From positions 82,270,576-82,334,575 of the forward strand of contig OY754329.1 of assembly GCA_963573305.1 (NCBI GenBank): DNA of 64,000 nucleotides, given 5' to 3'. The DNA comes from Pyrrhosoma nymphula. Taxonomy: Eukaryota > Arthropoda > Insecta > Odonata > Coenagrionidae. Numbering within the stretch: position 1 is the stretch's first letter; every line of letters starts with the position of its first letter. Below, piece by piece: positions 23,101-35,662 of the stretch. The notes below the pieces were generated by a model. The model was not told where the DNA came from and ran no database searches. It saw only the letters and a program-made list of their open reading frames with translations. The position numbers and the translations under genes are program-made.

Positions 23101-25868
23101 AATTTAAACGCTTACGTTAATATTTTTTCCTAATCCCTTTAAATAGATGCGTTCGCTATTGAAGCTGATCGCTATTTATATAAACGAAGAATTTGGTTTC
23201 ACAAGAAGAAAAATGCGTATATACATGAAAATGCATCTAAAGTTTAAAAATACAAATAGGGTTTACGGAATCACAAGTTTGTCTCTAGTGGGGCTTAATC
23301 TCAAAAATGTCTTCCACTTAATTTCGATAACCTTTTAAACAAAGCGGAGGCTTGCATTAGTAAGGGTTCTGTGTTAAATGCCGATACATGGACGCTCAGG
23401 TATTTCTGTCACTTGTGCCTCATCATGGCAACCATCAACAAGGCATAAAACGTGGTAATATATTTTTCTGATAACAAAATCTTTGCATGATCACTCAAAG
23501 CACCTGAGTACATAAATCAAGTAACAAGAACGCCGTAAACGATTTCTTGCTTGTTATGGATTATCATATATATATATATATATATAGGTCACCATAAATA
23601 AAGTTTTGACGAGCACATAAAAGCACATAACGAATTATTTTCAAATAAAAATATACTTTGGTAAAAGAAAACTTAATCTGCGCCCCTAAACCTTTTTCTC
23701 TGGCACCACTTAATTTAATGTCGCGGATACCGTTAAGTACTGTTATCTAGTTAAAACATGTAATCACTTGCTCAAGTAAAACCTTTCCTATAAACTAAAC
23801 TTTCCATGCCATCCGATGTCAATCCACTGATATTTACGATGTAAATGTACCGGTATCCGTGAGTACTTTCATTTTTAAAGGAGCATTTTCTTGTAGCTCC
23901 CGTACAATGTTTTATTCTTTCCCAACCCATGCAGCACCTTTCATCAATGTGGAATAAAACAGGATTATAGTGAGTTTCCATTTACCACCCGTTTAGTACT
24001 TAAAGTTTGCAAAGTAGGGCTAGGTAGCTCCATGCACTTTTAGGAAATTATAAATTCTAGCTTTAATTTTAGCTTTTCAGTGTGTTGCATTATTAACATT
24101 CTTACTTTCGGTTACGATGAAGTGTATTTTTTATAAAACAAGAGCTTACTAATGGCTTTCTTACAAAAAATATAACGCGTAAGCTCGAGCTAGCAAAAAC
24201 TCTCCCACTATAGTACTAAGCATTTCTCCATAAAAGGTCTAATAATAAATATTTTTCATGCAGGATTCCATCAAAACTTAAAATATTCAGATGTCAGGTA
24301 CTATGCGTGCATCAGCATTAAGCCCGTGACTACAACCGAAGCCTCGCAACATTTTTAAGTAAATTAGATTGTTTAGGTCAAAGTATGGTATAGGTTGCTC
24401 AGTAAAGGTCACGATTGATTGTAAAATTAAGTGGCAAATGAAATTTAGTTCCTGAAAATGTTCGAGAACATTTAAACAAACATCCTCATTAATTATCTTT
24501 ATAAAAAAGAAATAGATTCAGTGAAAGATAAAGACAAAGAGAGATAAAGAAACGGTTTCAGTGACAAATTTAAAAAATATGTATCCATTTCAAATTAAAC
24601 ATGTGGTAAATCAAATAGTATTTGGTACTTAGAGGTTATAAACATTCTTCGCATTTCAACTGGAGCTAATTTACTTGCGTTACAGCTATCAGATATATTG
24701 TTATAATATACTCGGGCCCAAGGTGTTCCTGATAAATGTCGTTACAACTTTAATGAATTCATTACGGAGATCGTCTTTCAATAAAATCAAACAACGGACA
24801 TGGACTTGACGGACTTGCCCAAACGGAGCCGTAACCATTATACTGAAAAGGTTCTAATTTAATATAAAAATTTTATCAAAATTATGAATTCCATTGTTGC
24901 AAGCTTCAAGATTTTACAGTAATTTTCATACAGTACATAGCAGTTGTTTAGCAATCTGATATGTTTTTAGAAAGTTTATTCATTAGATTTTATTATATAC
25001 TCCTCCGAAATATATTGATGTGTAATCAGATGCAGAAAGAGCGTTATAATATTTTATTCATATTTATGATAATGTTATTGGTCAGAAGCTCTCCATCAAT
25101 CGTTTCTTGTACAATTATTTACCAATGTTCAGCATACACTTACTCACACATTATGCTTTTGCCACTTGAAATTCAGAAGGTTTTGTTTAAAACCAGAATA
25201 ATGATTACATGGAATGGAATGAATTATTTGGGATGAATGTTTGGCGTCAGATCCATATATTACTTTTTTTTAAATAGGTGACCATACTTATGGCAACGTT
25301 GGTTATTTTATAGTATCTGTACTGTGCACTTGAAGCTAAAATCAATAATATAAAACACGTGAACATTGTGAAACACGTGAACTTTGACTCAATTACAGTA
25401 AAATTATCTATGTTTCGTTAAAAAGTCCATTCATTTGTTTATCTACCATGCCTTTTCCTTGTATATCAGGAGAGTACATATCCGCAAAAAATATAAGCGC
25501 ACTTCTAAGTTGGGAAAATTAATCTTTTAAAGTAAAAGTTGGAAAGTAATGCATGAAAAATGTATGTACCTTTCAAAAGTCATATATTGCTTTCGAACCA
25601 ATTCATATCCATGTGACTTAGGATGAAGTTTAACCAATTTTATGTCTTTCAATATAAATGCCAAAGTAAACAGACTGCGGTAAGCACACACGGATTATTG
25701 ATTGCTCTCCATAAAATTGACAAATTATATAATCCTTCCTGTCCAAACAACTTTTAAACGAGAAATTGGTGATAAATGTTGGGTGGAAATACCCTAGTAT
25801 TATTATGCAGACCGGAGCTCAAGTACCTGACTATGTTCTATCTAAACACAGAGTATACATACTAACGC
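20151..25868. other. AT-rich stretch, mostly without genes
   Basis: Apart from the Gr-like scrap at 23147-23338, no gene is supported. A short (AT)n run lies at 23567-23587. The sequence 23350-23470 (GGACGCTCAG...TTTCTGTCAC) resembles 37945-38010, which lies just before the second Y exon, and is a trace of tandem duplication. Longer frames at 22506-22928 and 24961-25236 have no recognisable features. Confidence 0.5.
23147..23338 (+). pseudogene. Scrap resembling a Gr exon (segment 5 region)
   Basis: The frame reads KFKNTNRVYGITSLSLVGLN, like the region before membrane segment 5 of the Gr exons here (compare INKVYGTSVSFCAALN in the Y exons and AQRVYGIPTLLLCLHN in the 51777 exon). It is short, ends at a TAA at 23336 and lacks the rest of the receptor. 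It lies directly upstream of sequence (23350-23470) shared with the area before exon 38252. I infer a decayed Z-like exon; a chance match cannot be excluded. Confidence 0.4.
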
Positions 25869-25875
25869 GTTTTCG

Positions 25876-26033
25876 TTCATTATAAGTTACAAATTGCATT
25901 ATAATTATTCGACGGAAATAAAGTGCAACAATACTACATTTCTCGAGTTTCCAGGACGATGTTACATGAGGGTGATGCTAGAAGTCAATTCGTAGTTGTT
26001 CTTACCAATTGGGGTGATGAGAAACCACACTAA
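25876..26033 (+). promoter_or_regulatory. Conserved upstream block of Gr exon Y1
   Basis: About 158 bases directly before the ATG at 26034 align with 38093-38251 before the Y2 exon, with roughly one difference in nine bases. Shared phrases include CGACGGAAATAAAGTGCAAC and TTTCTCGAGTTTCCAGGACG. It probably holds the 5' UTR and perhaps the core promoter. No clear TATA box or initiator could be assigned. Confidence 0.45.
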
Positions 26034-27002
26034 ATGAAAATGGATAACGCTGACTTCTTCTGGGCATTGCAGCCAATGCTTTTGTTAAACAGTTTAATTG
26101 GAGCAGCACCATCTCCAAAGCACATTGCATCAACGAATCAAGAAATGTTCCGCCGTTACCGTCAACGAATTGTAAAAATTTACATAACCTTGGCTGTATT
26201 GTCTGGGATGACGTTGTTGAAAATGACTAACGGATTTGGGAAATTCTCACTGAATTCTGAAATCAGTCAAACTATAATGATGGCATGGATCTGGTTTTTC
26301 CTTATATTAGGCGCCATTTCTGGATTATTGTTCACACTGAAGCTAAGTGAAGTGAAGGATATCTTTAGTAGTTTGAGTGAACTGGAAGTACTTCTTTCGA
26401 ATGATTCGTCTGTAAAAACAATTGACACCAGGAGATCATTACTATTCCAAAGAAAATTTGTATGTATCGCTTTTCTGTCAAACCTAGGAGGTTTTTGGAA
26501 CATGGTGCAAGCATATGGTTTCACTGCTATCGTCCTTTTAACAGCATCCTTTATTACGATGTGGGGAGTAGTTAATTTTTTGCAAAACTGGCAGTTCCAC
26601 AGTAAGGTGCACCTGCTGCTCCGAAGCTTGTCAAACTTGAACGACAGCGTTTCTTCTCTCAAGACATGGAATAGATGTCCTTTAACCTGTTATAATTGTT
26701 CTGAGGACCACTCTAACAGGTTCACGGTGGCTAAGGATCTGCGATTGCTGAAGGATATACAAGTGAAGGCCTTCATAGTTTCCAAGAAAATTAACAAAGT
26801 TTACGGTACTTCGGTTTCTTTTTGCGCTGCATTGAACTTGACAGACTTAACTTTTATATTTTATTACACGTTGGACTCAATAATTTACCAGGGCAATGCC
26901 GCTTGGAGCCTCACCACCCTAATATTCTCATTTCTTAATATCATCGTATTCTTCATCATCTTCTACTATGTGATTTCCACCTGTGCCAGAGCGATGAAAA
27001 AG
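26034..27002 (+). CDS. Gustatory receptor, large alternative first exon Y1
   Basis: This 323-codon exon encodes predicted membrane segments 1-6. It starts MKMDNADFFWALQPMLLLNS and has the family phrase INKVYGTSVSF before segment 5. It ends VISTCARAMKK at donor AAG|GTAATG in phase 0; the family Cys is then ten residues before Thr-Gly when joined to the exon at 57753. The predicted receptor is 420 residues. It is a close duplicate of the exon at 38252, but the differences are uneven: few in residues 1-139 and 227-283, many in 140-226 and 284-323. No C-terminal exons were seen before the next Gr exon. The long splice to 57753 (30.7 kb) is inference. Confidence 0.88.
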
Positions 27003-27440
27003 GTAATGTTAGGATAAGTACTAACTACTGAGACTCATTTATATCATATTTATTAATCATTTTCCCTATTTCTATCAAGCAACATTATCTAAGCAATCTT
27101 CTAAATCAATAGCAGGTACATGAAAGCCCCTCCCTAATTTTTGTGAACCTAGGGTATCTTCTTTCATGTGTTATTTTTAATTACTATTTATAATTATTAT
27201 ACCTATTTTAATCCATTACCTATGTAATTGAATGCTTTTTACTATAACACAATACTTTTTAGACTCTTTATGGATTATGTCTTCCTCCTGAGCATGTGAC
27301 CACCCGTCTTTACAACCTCCAAACTCTTTTTTTTTGGCTCCTTCGAGTTTCTCTTGCGAGAAAAATACATTATATAGTAATATTTCATTATGTACTAAAG
27401 CTATAGTTCATGATTTAGAACAAAGGGCAATGCTTTTCCT
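27003..27440 (+). repeat. Intron sequence duplicated downstream of Y2
   Basis: This is the start of the intron after Y1. Its parts recur in the Y2 copy: 27003-27060 at 39221-39285, then 27060-27340 at 44808-45035 after a 5.5-kb retroelement insertion. In addition 27262-27425 recurs almost unchanged at 45569-45735. It marks the duplicated block and shows no coding signal. Confidence 0.7.
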
Positions 27441-27444
27441 GCAC

Positions 27445-27481
27445 TTTGTATATATATATATATATATATATACAAAGTGTA
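27445..27481. repeat. (AT)n with flanking inverted ACTTTGTA
   Basis: An AT run is flanked by CACTTTGTA and TACAAAGTG, so the whole can fold into a hairpin. Confidence 0.75.
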
Positions 27482-27515
27482 TGTATATATGTATAAACTA
27501 TGTATAATTATATAT

Positions 27516-27742
27516 AACCATTCATTCACTCGAACCGCTCACTGGCGTAAATAATAAATAATATCGTTCAAACAGAGGGTGAAAGAAAGAGGATAGGAAA
27601 CACACAAAATTGTGAAGTTCAATGGTGGTGTGAAGATGGTATGATGGCCGATTCACTGTGAAAAAAATTCGTCTAGACCGGGAATTGAACCACGGACCTT
27701 CCGATTTCGCGCCGGATGCTCTGACCACTAAGCTATCTAGAC
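27516..27742 (-). repeat. Complete tRNA-derived SINE
   Basis: On the minus strand the element starts at 27742 with a 72-nt tRNA-like head (27742-27671) that can form an acceptor-like stem GTCTAGA/TCTAGAC. The A-box-like part reads TAGCTTAGTGGTCAGAGC and the B box GGTCCGTGGTTCAATTCC. The body follows, with CTTCACACCACCATTG, CTCTTTCTTTCACCCTC and an end near GAATGAATGGT. The head resembles a tRNA gene but is part of a repeat family, so it is called a SINE. It belongs to the family at 8573, 27980 and 46050. Confidence 0.85.
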
Positions 27743-27979
27743 TACTAAAGAAACTCTGGAATCGGCGGGGGGTTTATATGAATCAAACACCCCCAAGACT
27801 AGCCCGTAAAGTTCACCGAGAGATGGCGACAGGGCGTTATTCACCCACCGGCAGAGAAGGAATTACGTTCACAGAAGAGAAAAGGAAAGGTTGACTCAGG
27901 CACACAGACAGTGGTAAAGATACATAACAGGCGTTTCGGGGCACGCAGAGCCCAAGAAGTAGAAATGAGCCATTCCGGC

Positions 27980-28136
27980 CATACAACCATTCATTCACTC
28001 ACTTGAACCGCTCACTGGCGTAAATAATAAATAATATCGTTCAAACAGAGGGTGAAAGAAAGAGGATAGGAAACACACAAAATTGTGAAGTCCAATGGTG
28101 GTGTGAAGATGGTATGATGGCCGATTCACAGTGAAA

Positions 28137-28190
<54 letters not shown>

Positions 28191-28240
28191 TTTCACTGTG
28201 AATCGGCCATCATACCATCTTCACACCACCATTGGACTTA
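27980..28240. repeat. Two head-truncated SINE arms around (AT)n
   Basis: A minus-strand SINE body (27980-28141) runs into an (AT)n tract (28142-28185) and then into an inverted, plus-strand copy of its end (28186-28238, AATTTTTTTCACTGTGAATC). The whole is a fold-back structure with arms of about 53 bp. Confidence 0.8.
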
Positions 28241-28249
28241 TATATTAGA

Positions 28250-28265
28250 GAGACTTAGAGAGCGC

Positions 28266-28329
<64 letters not shown>

Positions 28330-28345
28330 GCGCTCTCAGCAATTA
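28250..28345. repeat. (AT)n hairpin with AGAGCGCCTCTGAT arms
   Basis: AGAGCGCCTCTGATATAT on the left and ATATCAGAGGCGCTCT on the right enclose about 50 bases of AT repeat. It is directly next to the SINE fold-back and could extrude as a cruciform. Confidence 0.8.
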
Positions 28346-29039
28346 TATACAAATTTTACACAGTTTCCCCTTTATCCAAATAGTTTCCTAAGCATGCATA
28401 ATTAGCATAAACTATGTTTGCTGTAGACATTAATTCGTCGTATTTATCAATCAATACTTAATAAGGCAGCATAAAAATTATTTTATGCAAACAACAGTGG
28501 CTATAAAATAGTAGTTTTTAAATATTATTTCCAATTCTTCAAAAATCACTGTTTAACAATAATCTCATTTTCACTTTTTGTACAATATCTATGATCAACA
28601 GTCTTCATAGATGTCTGTAGTAGTGATGGGCAAAGTCGGTCTTTTGAGAGATCTTGGTCATGCCTATCACTCCATGATTCGATCATGAGTGTAAGGTCAT
28701 GATTGATTGATGTTCCAGCTAGTGATCTGTTCAAGTTGCCTACGATCAATGATCTCTCAGGAAAGTCGTGATTGATACAAAATGGTAACGAACGCTGCTC
28801 TCAATGGCCATTCGTGATTCCTAATACTATACAGCCGCATATGTGACTCACTTAATCACGTATACAAATTCCCGATCACTCCCAGACGAGCTAGGAGCCT
28901 GAAATTTTTCAAGGACCTTTCTTTAAAGAATTCATCGGAGGAAAAAAATCCTGCAATCGTGGAGTTCTCAAGCGGAAGTGACACAAAAAATTAAAATGGC
29001 GGATTTTTGGACTATTCGAAAAGTAGACTTTCAGTTCTC

Positions 29040-29870
29040 GCTTAATATCTTTTGAACGGTGGGTCGGATCTGAAATCTGACGAAATTTTCACCATGGGGA
29101 ATTGAATTTACTTAAACATGCAAAAACCGTTGGTGTTCTACGCTTCGTTTTTTTCTCACCAGGCACAACATTTAGTGAAGAGTTTCCATTTTTTCGGTTT
29201 TTTTAGAATAGCTCCTAAACTAGGATGCTGATTTGAAATCTATTTTCCCATGGATTTAGATCTCATCGTGGCCTACAACTTGATGCTTTTTGTTTTTTTT
29301 TGTAACTCTTATAGTACTCTGGTAAAATGGTGCCGAAGTCGAATTTTGGTAAAACTATCATATGTTTCTGAAACTTGACATGGGCATGCGCCTTGTCATG
29401 CCCTTTGCAAGTAATTAGTAAAGTATTAAAAACCTTGACTTTACCATGGCTGGTAATATGACGCCAAATTCGGATGTTTGTGAAACTTGCTGTTTTTCGA
29501 CTGTAGCTTGTAACTAGAAGTCGGATCTCGAATCTGTTGGGGGTTATTTTAGATCTCATTCAGGCCAACAACTTTATTCTATTCGTTCTTTCCTATTCCC
29601 TTTAGTTATCTGGTAGCATGGTGTCAAAGTTGGTCTCATCAAGTCCTATCATTTATGCCAATTATTTCTCTCTAACACTTATAGTTCGCTGGAAACATGG
29701 CGCTAAATTTAGATTTTTCGGTATTTCCACTGTAGCTTCTAAACTAGCAGTCGGGTCTCAAATCTGGTGGATGCTGTTTTAATCAAATCCAGGCCTACAA
29801 CTTTATACTTATCTTTATTCTCTATAATTTATCTATCTGGCAACATGGTGCTAAAGTCAACTTTTTTAAC
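29040..29870. repeat. Diverged tandem repeat, about four units
   Basis: A pattern recurs at uneven spacing of about 225-290 bases: CTAAACTAG..GTCGG.TCT.AAATCTG, then TAGATCTCAT..AGGCC.ACAACTT, then ATCTGG.A.CATGGTG..AAAGT. Copies begin near 29040, 29215, 29510 and 29735. Similarity between units is moderate, so the array is old. Confidence 0.6.
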
Positions 29871-31371
29871 ACACACAGACGTAGGGAGCAAAGCCCCCAA
29901 ATGGCGATGGCGAACAAAGCGAGCCGTTGCGGTGGTTCTATTGTTTTTTAAAACTTGACTGACTCGGGGAGTTTCTTCTCTCCTGGCCATGTCAATGAAA
30001 GGGTGAAGAGTACTCATGACCTATTCATTTTTTTAACTTTCCCCTTATAAACTGTCATCATTTTCCAGTTGTCATTTTGCCTCAGAAACTGTGCATTTCT
30101 GAATATGTTTTAACATTCCTTCATCGAAAAGTAGCCGCCAAGCACTGCTGTGACTATCCTTACAGGTAAATCGCTTGGCATAAGGAGATGGGCCTGGGGA
30201 TATCTTCAGTACATTTGGTTGCTGAAACCTGCCAAACTTACACAGTCCACACTGTTCGCTGATCCTTCCCTATCAATTTATTGCCGACCATGAAAACATC
30301 TCTCTGTTGCATAAACGTACCTTAGGTTGGTGGAAGGTATGAAGATACAGTGTTTTGATAATTATTAGTGGGATCATCACCTACAGAATGTACAGTCAAC
30401 GCTCCCGCACGTCCGTGACCTCATCGCAAGAAGACGTCCAGCAAGATGTCAACGAAGTCATCCAGCAAGATGTCCACGAAGACCTCTTCGGAATCTTGTT
30501 CCTCTTCCTTGTGTCGGTGGTGCAACCTTGTCTCTGCCAGATTGGTAACGACGAACCACAATAGTTTTCAGTGCATGCTGCTGATTAAATTTATGTAGTA
30601 CTCGTTCTGGATAAGGTGCTGCAACTAAATCAAACCAACGATGAGCTACTTATGACTTGTAAATTTAATTACTGAAAATGAGTAAATGATTACATACCGT
30701 AAGTGACAGCTTCTTGATCACTGAAGACGTTTTCACCTTCTGATGAAAATTAGGTCACCGCGATATGGAACAAAGTCTTCATTGCTCTTGCTTTTATCTG
30801 TGTATCCTCTTCATATACGTTCTCCGGAAAATCAGTTAGCATTTGAATGATCTTGCCGGCCATTAACCCTCGTCTGCCAACCGACACTACTGGAGTGGTG
30901 GCCGTTTTAATTCAATACGATAGTGGTAAAAAAATAGTTCTGCCTACTGTTCATAATAGGTGATTCCTTTGCAGAGGACTCTCGTCGGGTTGGCATTGAA
31001 GCTCACGAGCTGCACGTCTGTGCTAGTCGACGCTGCATTTCCAGCATCGAATAACCACTTTGTGCGCCGCTACATTGTGATGACATTTACTGCTACAGCG
31101 TATAAATGAAAATTAACGTTCAAAGAATTCTTTTGAGAATGAGCATATACCTAAATTATCCACAACAGTGAAAATGTTAGCCAAAGAGGAGTCAGCGCTA
31201 ACATAAATTACTACGTATGAGAAGGAAAAGTCTCATTTTCAGGAATAAATAACTATTTTTTTTTATTTGACAACACCCCCGAAAACAGCCACTCATTGGG
31301 CCTTTACATCGGGTGAATTAACAATTCATTTCGGACAATCACAACCATCCATGCCCTGGATGGGAAAAACC

Positions 31372-31445
31372 TACCCAGGCGGGACTCGAACCCGCGACCT
31401 TCGGCTTGGAGGCGAGGACTTTACCCCGCTGCCACCGAGGCCGGC
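31372..31445 (-). repeat. tRNA-like SINE head (second family)
   Basis: On the minus strand GCCGGCCTCGGTGGCAGC is followed by GGTCGCGGGTTCGAGTCCCG, a good B box. The stretch continues into TGGGTAGGTTTTTCCCATCC, which looks like SINE body. A clean cloverleaf with a normal anticodon arm was not evident, so it is not called a tRNA gene. Confidence 0.55.
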
Positions 31446-32479
31446 TAAAATTTGGTTTTTGTTTGTACTTCTTCAAATGCATTTTCTCATAAAAATAGGT
31501 CAGGTTTACTATATTGAAGGCGAAACCATTGAGCGATAAACTTAAAGTTGCAAGGTGTGCTCTTATTAACCCAAGAACAAAAACAACTTAAGTCTCCACC
31601 TGGTACATGGGACACGAGAAAATGATATATCCCGTAAATATTTGTGTTATAGGTTCAAGATCAAGGAAAATAAATGTATTAAACATTCGGCAGGAAAATC
31701 GAAAAATATATGCACTTAGCGTTGACATGCATAGGGCCGAAATGCTTAGCGGTCATTTTGGCCAGTGCGGCGGTTAAGGAAGAATGGGAAATGTTATTTA
31801 AACCCAGGGTCACCGATGAAAGAAAAATTTCAAGTAGTGTCCTTATATAAAAATAGGAAAAGTCGTAAAAAGACACATTTTTATTGGTCTTTATACTTAA
31901 TCTGCAACTGTTGAAAGTGTTAAAGGTAATTTGTATCAGGTAGACTTACTCTCCTAATTAATGTTTTTTATGACAGGAGATGAGTTTAAAGTGTTGCATA
32001 ATCTTCGCACGAGTCGGATAAGACTGATGACTGCAATTTGTTCGTTGTTTCAACTATTACCTACAATAAAATTTGGAATCAATGCTAATTGAAATTAAGT
32101 TATTGACTACATGGATGCTCTTGAATTTTAAGTCTGGCAGTTTACATCCTCAGTGAAAAGATAATGATTGATTTGTGTACTTAAGCAATGTAGGTATTAT
32201 AGATAGATATCAGTGTATAGTTTTTTATTAACTTCTTTCAACATATTTTTCCACCTCAGAGTCATCTCTTTATTTTATCTCATTATTGCTTCTACGGTCT
32301 CACATCTCGTGATTGATACGTGATGTCATACAATCATTCCTATCGTGATCGGTATAGATGAACTCCTCGGTCATTGGAGAGATCCATTTCCTCGATCAAT
32401 CTTTTAAGAGAACTTGATTCCGGGATTCGATCAATCACGACCAACCAATCACTAGTCTATAGCCCCTTCATTTATTAAT

Positions 32480-35400
32480 ACTAGGTATTTTCATTTCAGT
32501 TTTATACGCTGATATTGAACGTATCTTAAGTAGTTAGGCAGCCGTCATCATCGAAAGTAATTCAGCGATATCAATAATGTTATTTACCGGTAATGAGCCA
32601 TTCTGATTGAGACTGTGCTAGGCTGTCGCTCGCAGAGAAATATATTTTATACTCCCTAGTTTTAAATTAGAGCCTTTTGTTAGCTAATCACTAGAAACCC
32701 TAATATTAAATTTTCAAAATACGCCCTTTGGGCAGTAATAGTTGATAAATTAAGAATTAATGGACACCTAATGAGCCAGATATTCTTCAGCAAGCTCTTC
32801 AAGATTTTGGTGGTGTAAATATTTTTAGTACTTCACAATAAATTAGGTATGACCCATTATTTACCTTTCTATTCACAATATATAATAATAGATAAGCAAA
32901 AATAAATTCAGTGTATCATTTTGTAATATCTGAACAACTCACAGGAATAGATATTATGCCCTTAATTGTTGAATAACTTCTGAATATAATGGATATTGAG
33001 ATCAATGAAATTATTTCTAAATTATAAATTTGCCAGGCACCGATTCTCCATTTTAAACTACGATGCATCGACATATTTGAATAGTTTTCATTGATTTTCT
33101 CATGGCTCACATTCCCGTTAACATTACTTGAAATTATAGCAACCGGAGTCAGGCAGTATTCAAGCCCTTTTGTGTGAAGACGCTGTGATGGACTTTCCTC
33201 TCTCCGATAAATATGTGCTCTTGTTCAAGCACCACTACATCAATTCAATACGATTCAAAATCGCGTATTAAATCAGTTTAAATGACAACTCGAGTTATAA
33301 ATGCACGCTGAAAATCAGAAACATACGACATCCACAATACCTTTAGTGGTTTTAGGTTGAATACGAAAGCGGTGACAGTGGTCAGTATCTTTATTGTCAG
33401 GCATTTTCCTTTTTTTAGCAGTAACACAGAACTATATCTACATACTTTTAAAAGCCACGGATTGATCCTGAGACAGAGGAGACACAAGCAATGAAGAGGT
33501 GACAGATTAGGATATTGCAGATAGACAGAGGGAAAGAACGATTTTTGAGATATGTTATAATGTAATTTGAGTATCATGTTGTATTTTTGATGGGGAACGT
33601 TTCGAATGTGTTCCAGCTCTGAAGATGAAATATTGGCTAAGAAACTGGAATATTTCATGATAAATGTCAAGTTAAAGCCTACAAAACGTTCAGGAAAATC
33701 AACAAGAGCTACGGAACTTCGATTTTACTCTGTGCGACATTGATTTTCGTCGAAATTGCTTTCATATCATACTACACGCTGGACAAAATTTGGACGAAGG
33801 CAAAGCGGCATTGAGCGCTTCCGGTTTTATTACATCTTCTGTGTGGATCACTCAATTGTTTTCACTGTTCTACTGCATGCTTTCTAAATGCACCCGAACG
33901 GAGACTATGGTAATTTCAACTACATACATCCTTATTTGCACGTGATTTCAAAATTTCCTCTGCCCCGGTTGTAATTTCCATGCATAATTCTCACATAATT
34001 TTCATTAAGGGCGTTGTACTCATTAAGCTAAATGGCTGGATTCAATGTTGAGAAATAGGGAATTCTGATATTTGAGTGTACCTCATCAACTGAAAATCCA
34101 TGTCACTCGTTCACTAGGCATAATGTCATGGTCCGTGTAGGAAAAGATCTAAATGACTGTTTTGCGAATAAGAAGAAGATACGTCGTTAAGGACCTGATC
34201 GTGGAGGTACACAGTTAATTTAAAAGGATAAAGCTAAAACAGTGGCAGCCAGAATGGAAAATTATATGAATGAACACAAAGCTATGGTACCAGCATAGTA
34301 TCCAACATGATATATTGGTGCGGACGCGAGTAAACTAGTACGAATGGGTGTACTCCTACCATGTCTCTTAATTTTATTTGAATTTCTTCGGCGGCTCACT
34401 GGTTAATCAGAAATCTTTGTAGACCTCAAGTTAAAAAGAACTGGAAAATAACACTAAAGAAGTTTTAACGGTCAACTCGGTTCAGACTTGGAATATATAG
34501 AAAATCCAAAACAATGAAATACATTTGGCAAAATTTATTGTTCCCTCCTAGCCTGTGATCGGAAAGAAAATGGTAATATTAACATTTTCCACAGGCAACT
34601 CGAGCAACTCCACCGCAACGTCAAACTCACCGGCTGCCTGGCCGTGGAAGCACTAGGGTTACGATCGACTCTCAGCATCTAGTTGCGTGGTGATGTGAGC
34701 GCACTACATTCAAAGATAAAGTGGATGTAGGGACCCATAATTTTTTTATATTTTTTCGAGTATGACGCCACGGAGAAGCTGTGTGAGTTGCCTACGACAG
34801 ATTTTTACATTAAAATTTCTGGGCTCACTGGCCACGAGGGAACGGAAAATAAACCTTATCGGGCAGGAATACCTTGTAAGTGTTCCTTGTGCGATACCAC
34901 ATACCGGAGAGAGAGAGTGCGTTGACCTTTTTGGTACGTCCTTTTTCATTGTGATTGTTTCGATTATTTTCTATAGTGAATGTCTCCATTAAAACCTGCC
35001 TCTTCTTTCACCTCCTTATGGCCCTCTAAGGCATTGTGGATTCTACTTACTGATAAAAGCTATTCTCACATAATCTTTTGAAATGCTGCAATGATAAAAG
35101 AAGCCAGAAAATTATGTACGCGTACAGTTTTGAAAGCGGACGCAATGAATGTATGATTTTTATTCCCCTGTATATTTTGACACCACAAAGTTTGCTCGAA
35201 ATACCCATTTCACGAGAGGGAATGTTGAAGAATGGTGTCACTGCGCCTTGTTCTCATCTCATATTCTATAAAGAAGTGGTGCAGGCACGTAATGCTCCAT
35301 ATTTGCACACCTTCCATGAATACTTTATCGCTATCTCGTTGAGTCATTATTGAACGTATCTGCACGGATAGAGCGCAACGATTAAACTTGGTAAAAGTAT

Positions 35401-35655
35401 AATATGCTTCTCTCTTGTAATTTTTAATAAGCCAAATTGACGAAGATTATTGTGCAACTTCAAAATTGTAAGGTATTTACACATCAAACATGTTTGATAT
35501 AAGTTGCCTCTCCAAGTAGCGATAGTATTTTTGTACTTAAAACGTGACCAAAAACATGTGAAGCAAGCTTGGTGAAGTTTCAGAGAAAACCCTCCTCAGT
35601 GAACGGATATATTTTCAACAGGCCTGCTCCGCGTGGTGGCAGTCTCGTTGAGCGA
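32480..35655 (+). repeat. Duplicated block containing the X pseudogene
   Basis: This stretch aligns with 46520-50690, which carries the intact X exon. Shared phrases include TTTTATACGCTGATAT (32499 and 46539), TATGTGCTCTTGTTCAAGCA (about 33210 and 47295) and CACCGGCTGCCTGGCCGTGG (about 34630 and 49636). Outside the pseudogene no gene is seen; 33241-33593 has no counterpart in the other copy. Confidence 0.8.
33594..33909 (+). pseudogene. Gr exon X pseudogene, 3' half only
   Basis: The sequence aligns with the last third of the exon at 47435-48409, starting at the CAGCTCTGAAGATGAA phrase and ending at the same donor ATG|GTAATT at 33909. The first two thirds of the exon, with its ATG, are replaced by unrelated sequence. 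Inside, a small insertion near AATGTCAAGTTA and a one-base loss near GACGAAGGCAAAG shift the frame. It still shows the ACGGAACTTCGATTTTACTC phrase encoding the segment 5 start. It cannot give a receptor. Confidence 0.88.
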
Positions 35656-35662
35656 CCACCAC

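Larger units (their letters stand above)
28346..32479. other. Noncoding, with degenerate repeats
   Basis: No gene is supported. It contains the diverged tandem repeat at 29040-29870 and a tRNA-like SINE at 31372-31445. GATCAATCA-rich, partly palindromic tracts occur at 28617-28790 and 32290-32460 and may be MITE remains. Weakly coding-like stretches at 30100-31090 could not be assigned. Confidence 0.45.

Noticed and set aside
24961..25236. Hydrophobic open frame of 91 codons
   Set aside because: No Gr signature such as the VYG or FTA.GFF motifs and no good splice signals in frame; hydrophobicity is common in AT-rich DNA.
30355..30564. Frame with repeated Gln-Gln-Asp-Val motif
   Set aside because: It comes from a small GTCCAGCAAGATGTC-type repeat; no further support for a gene.
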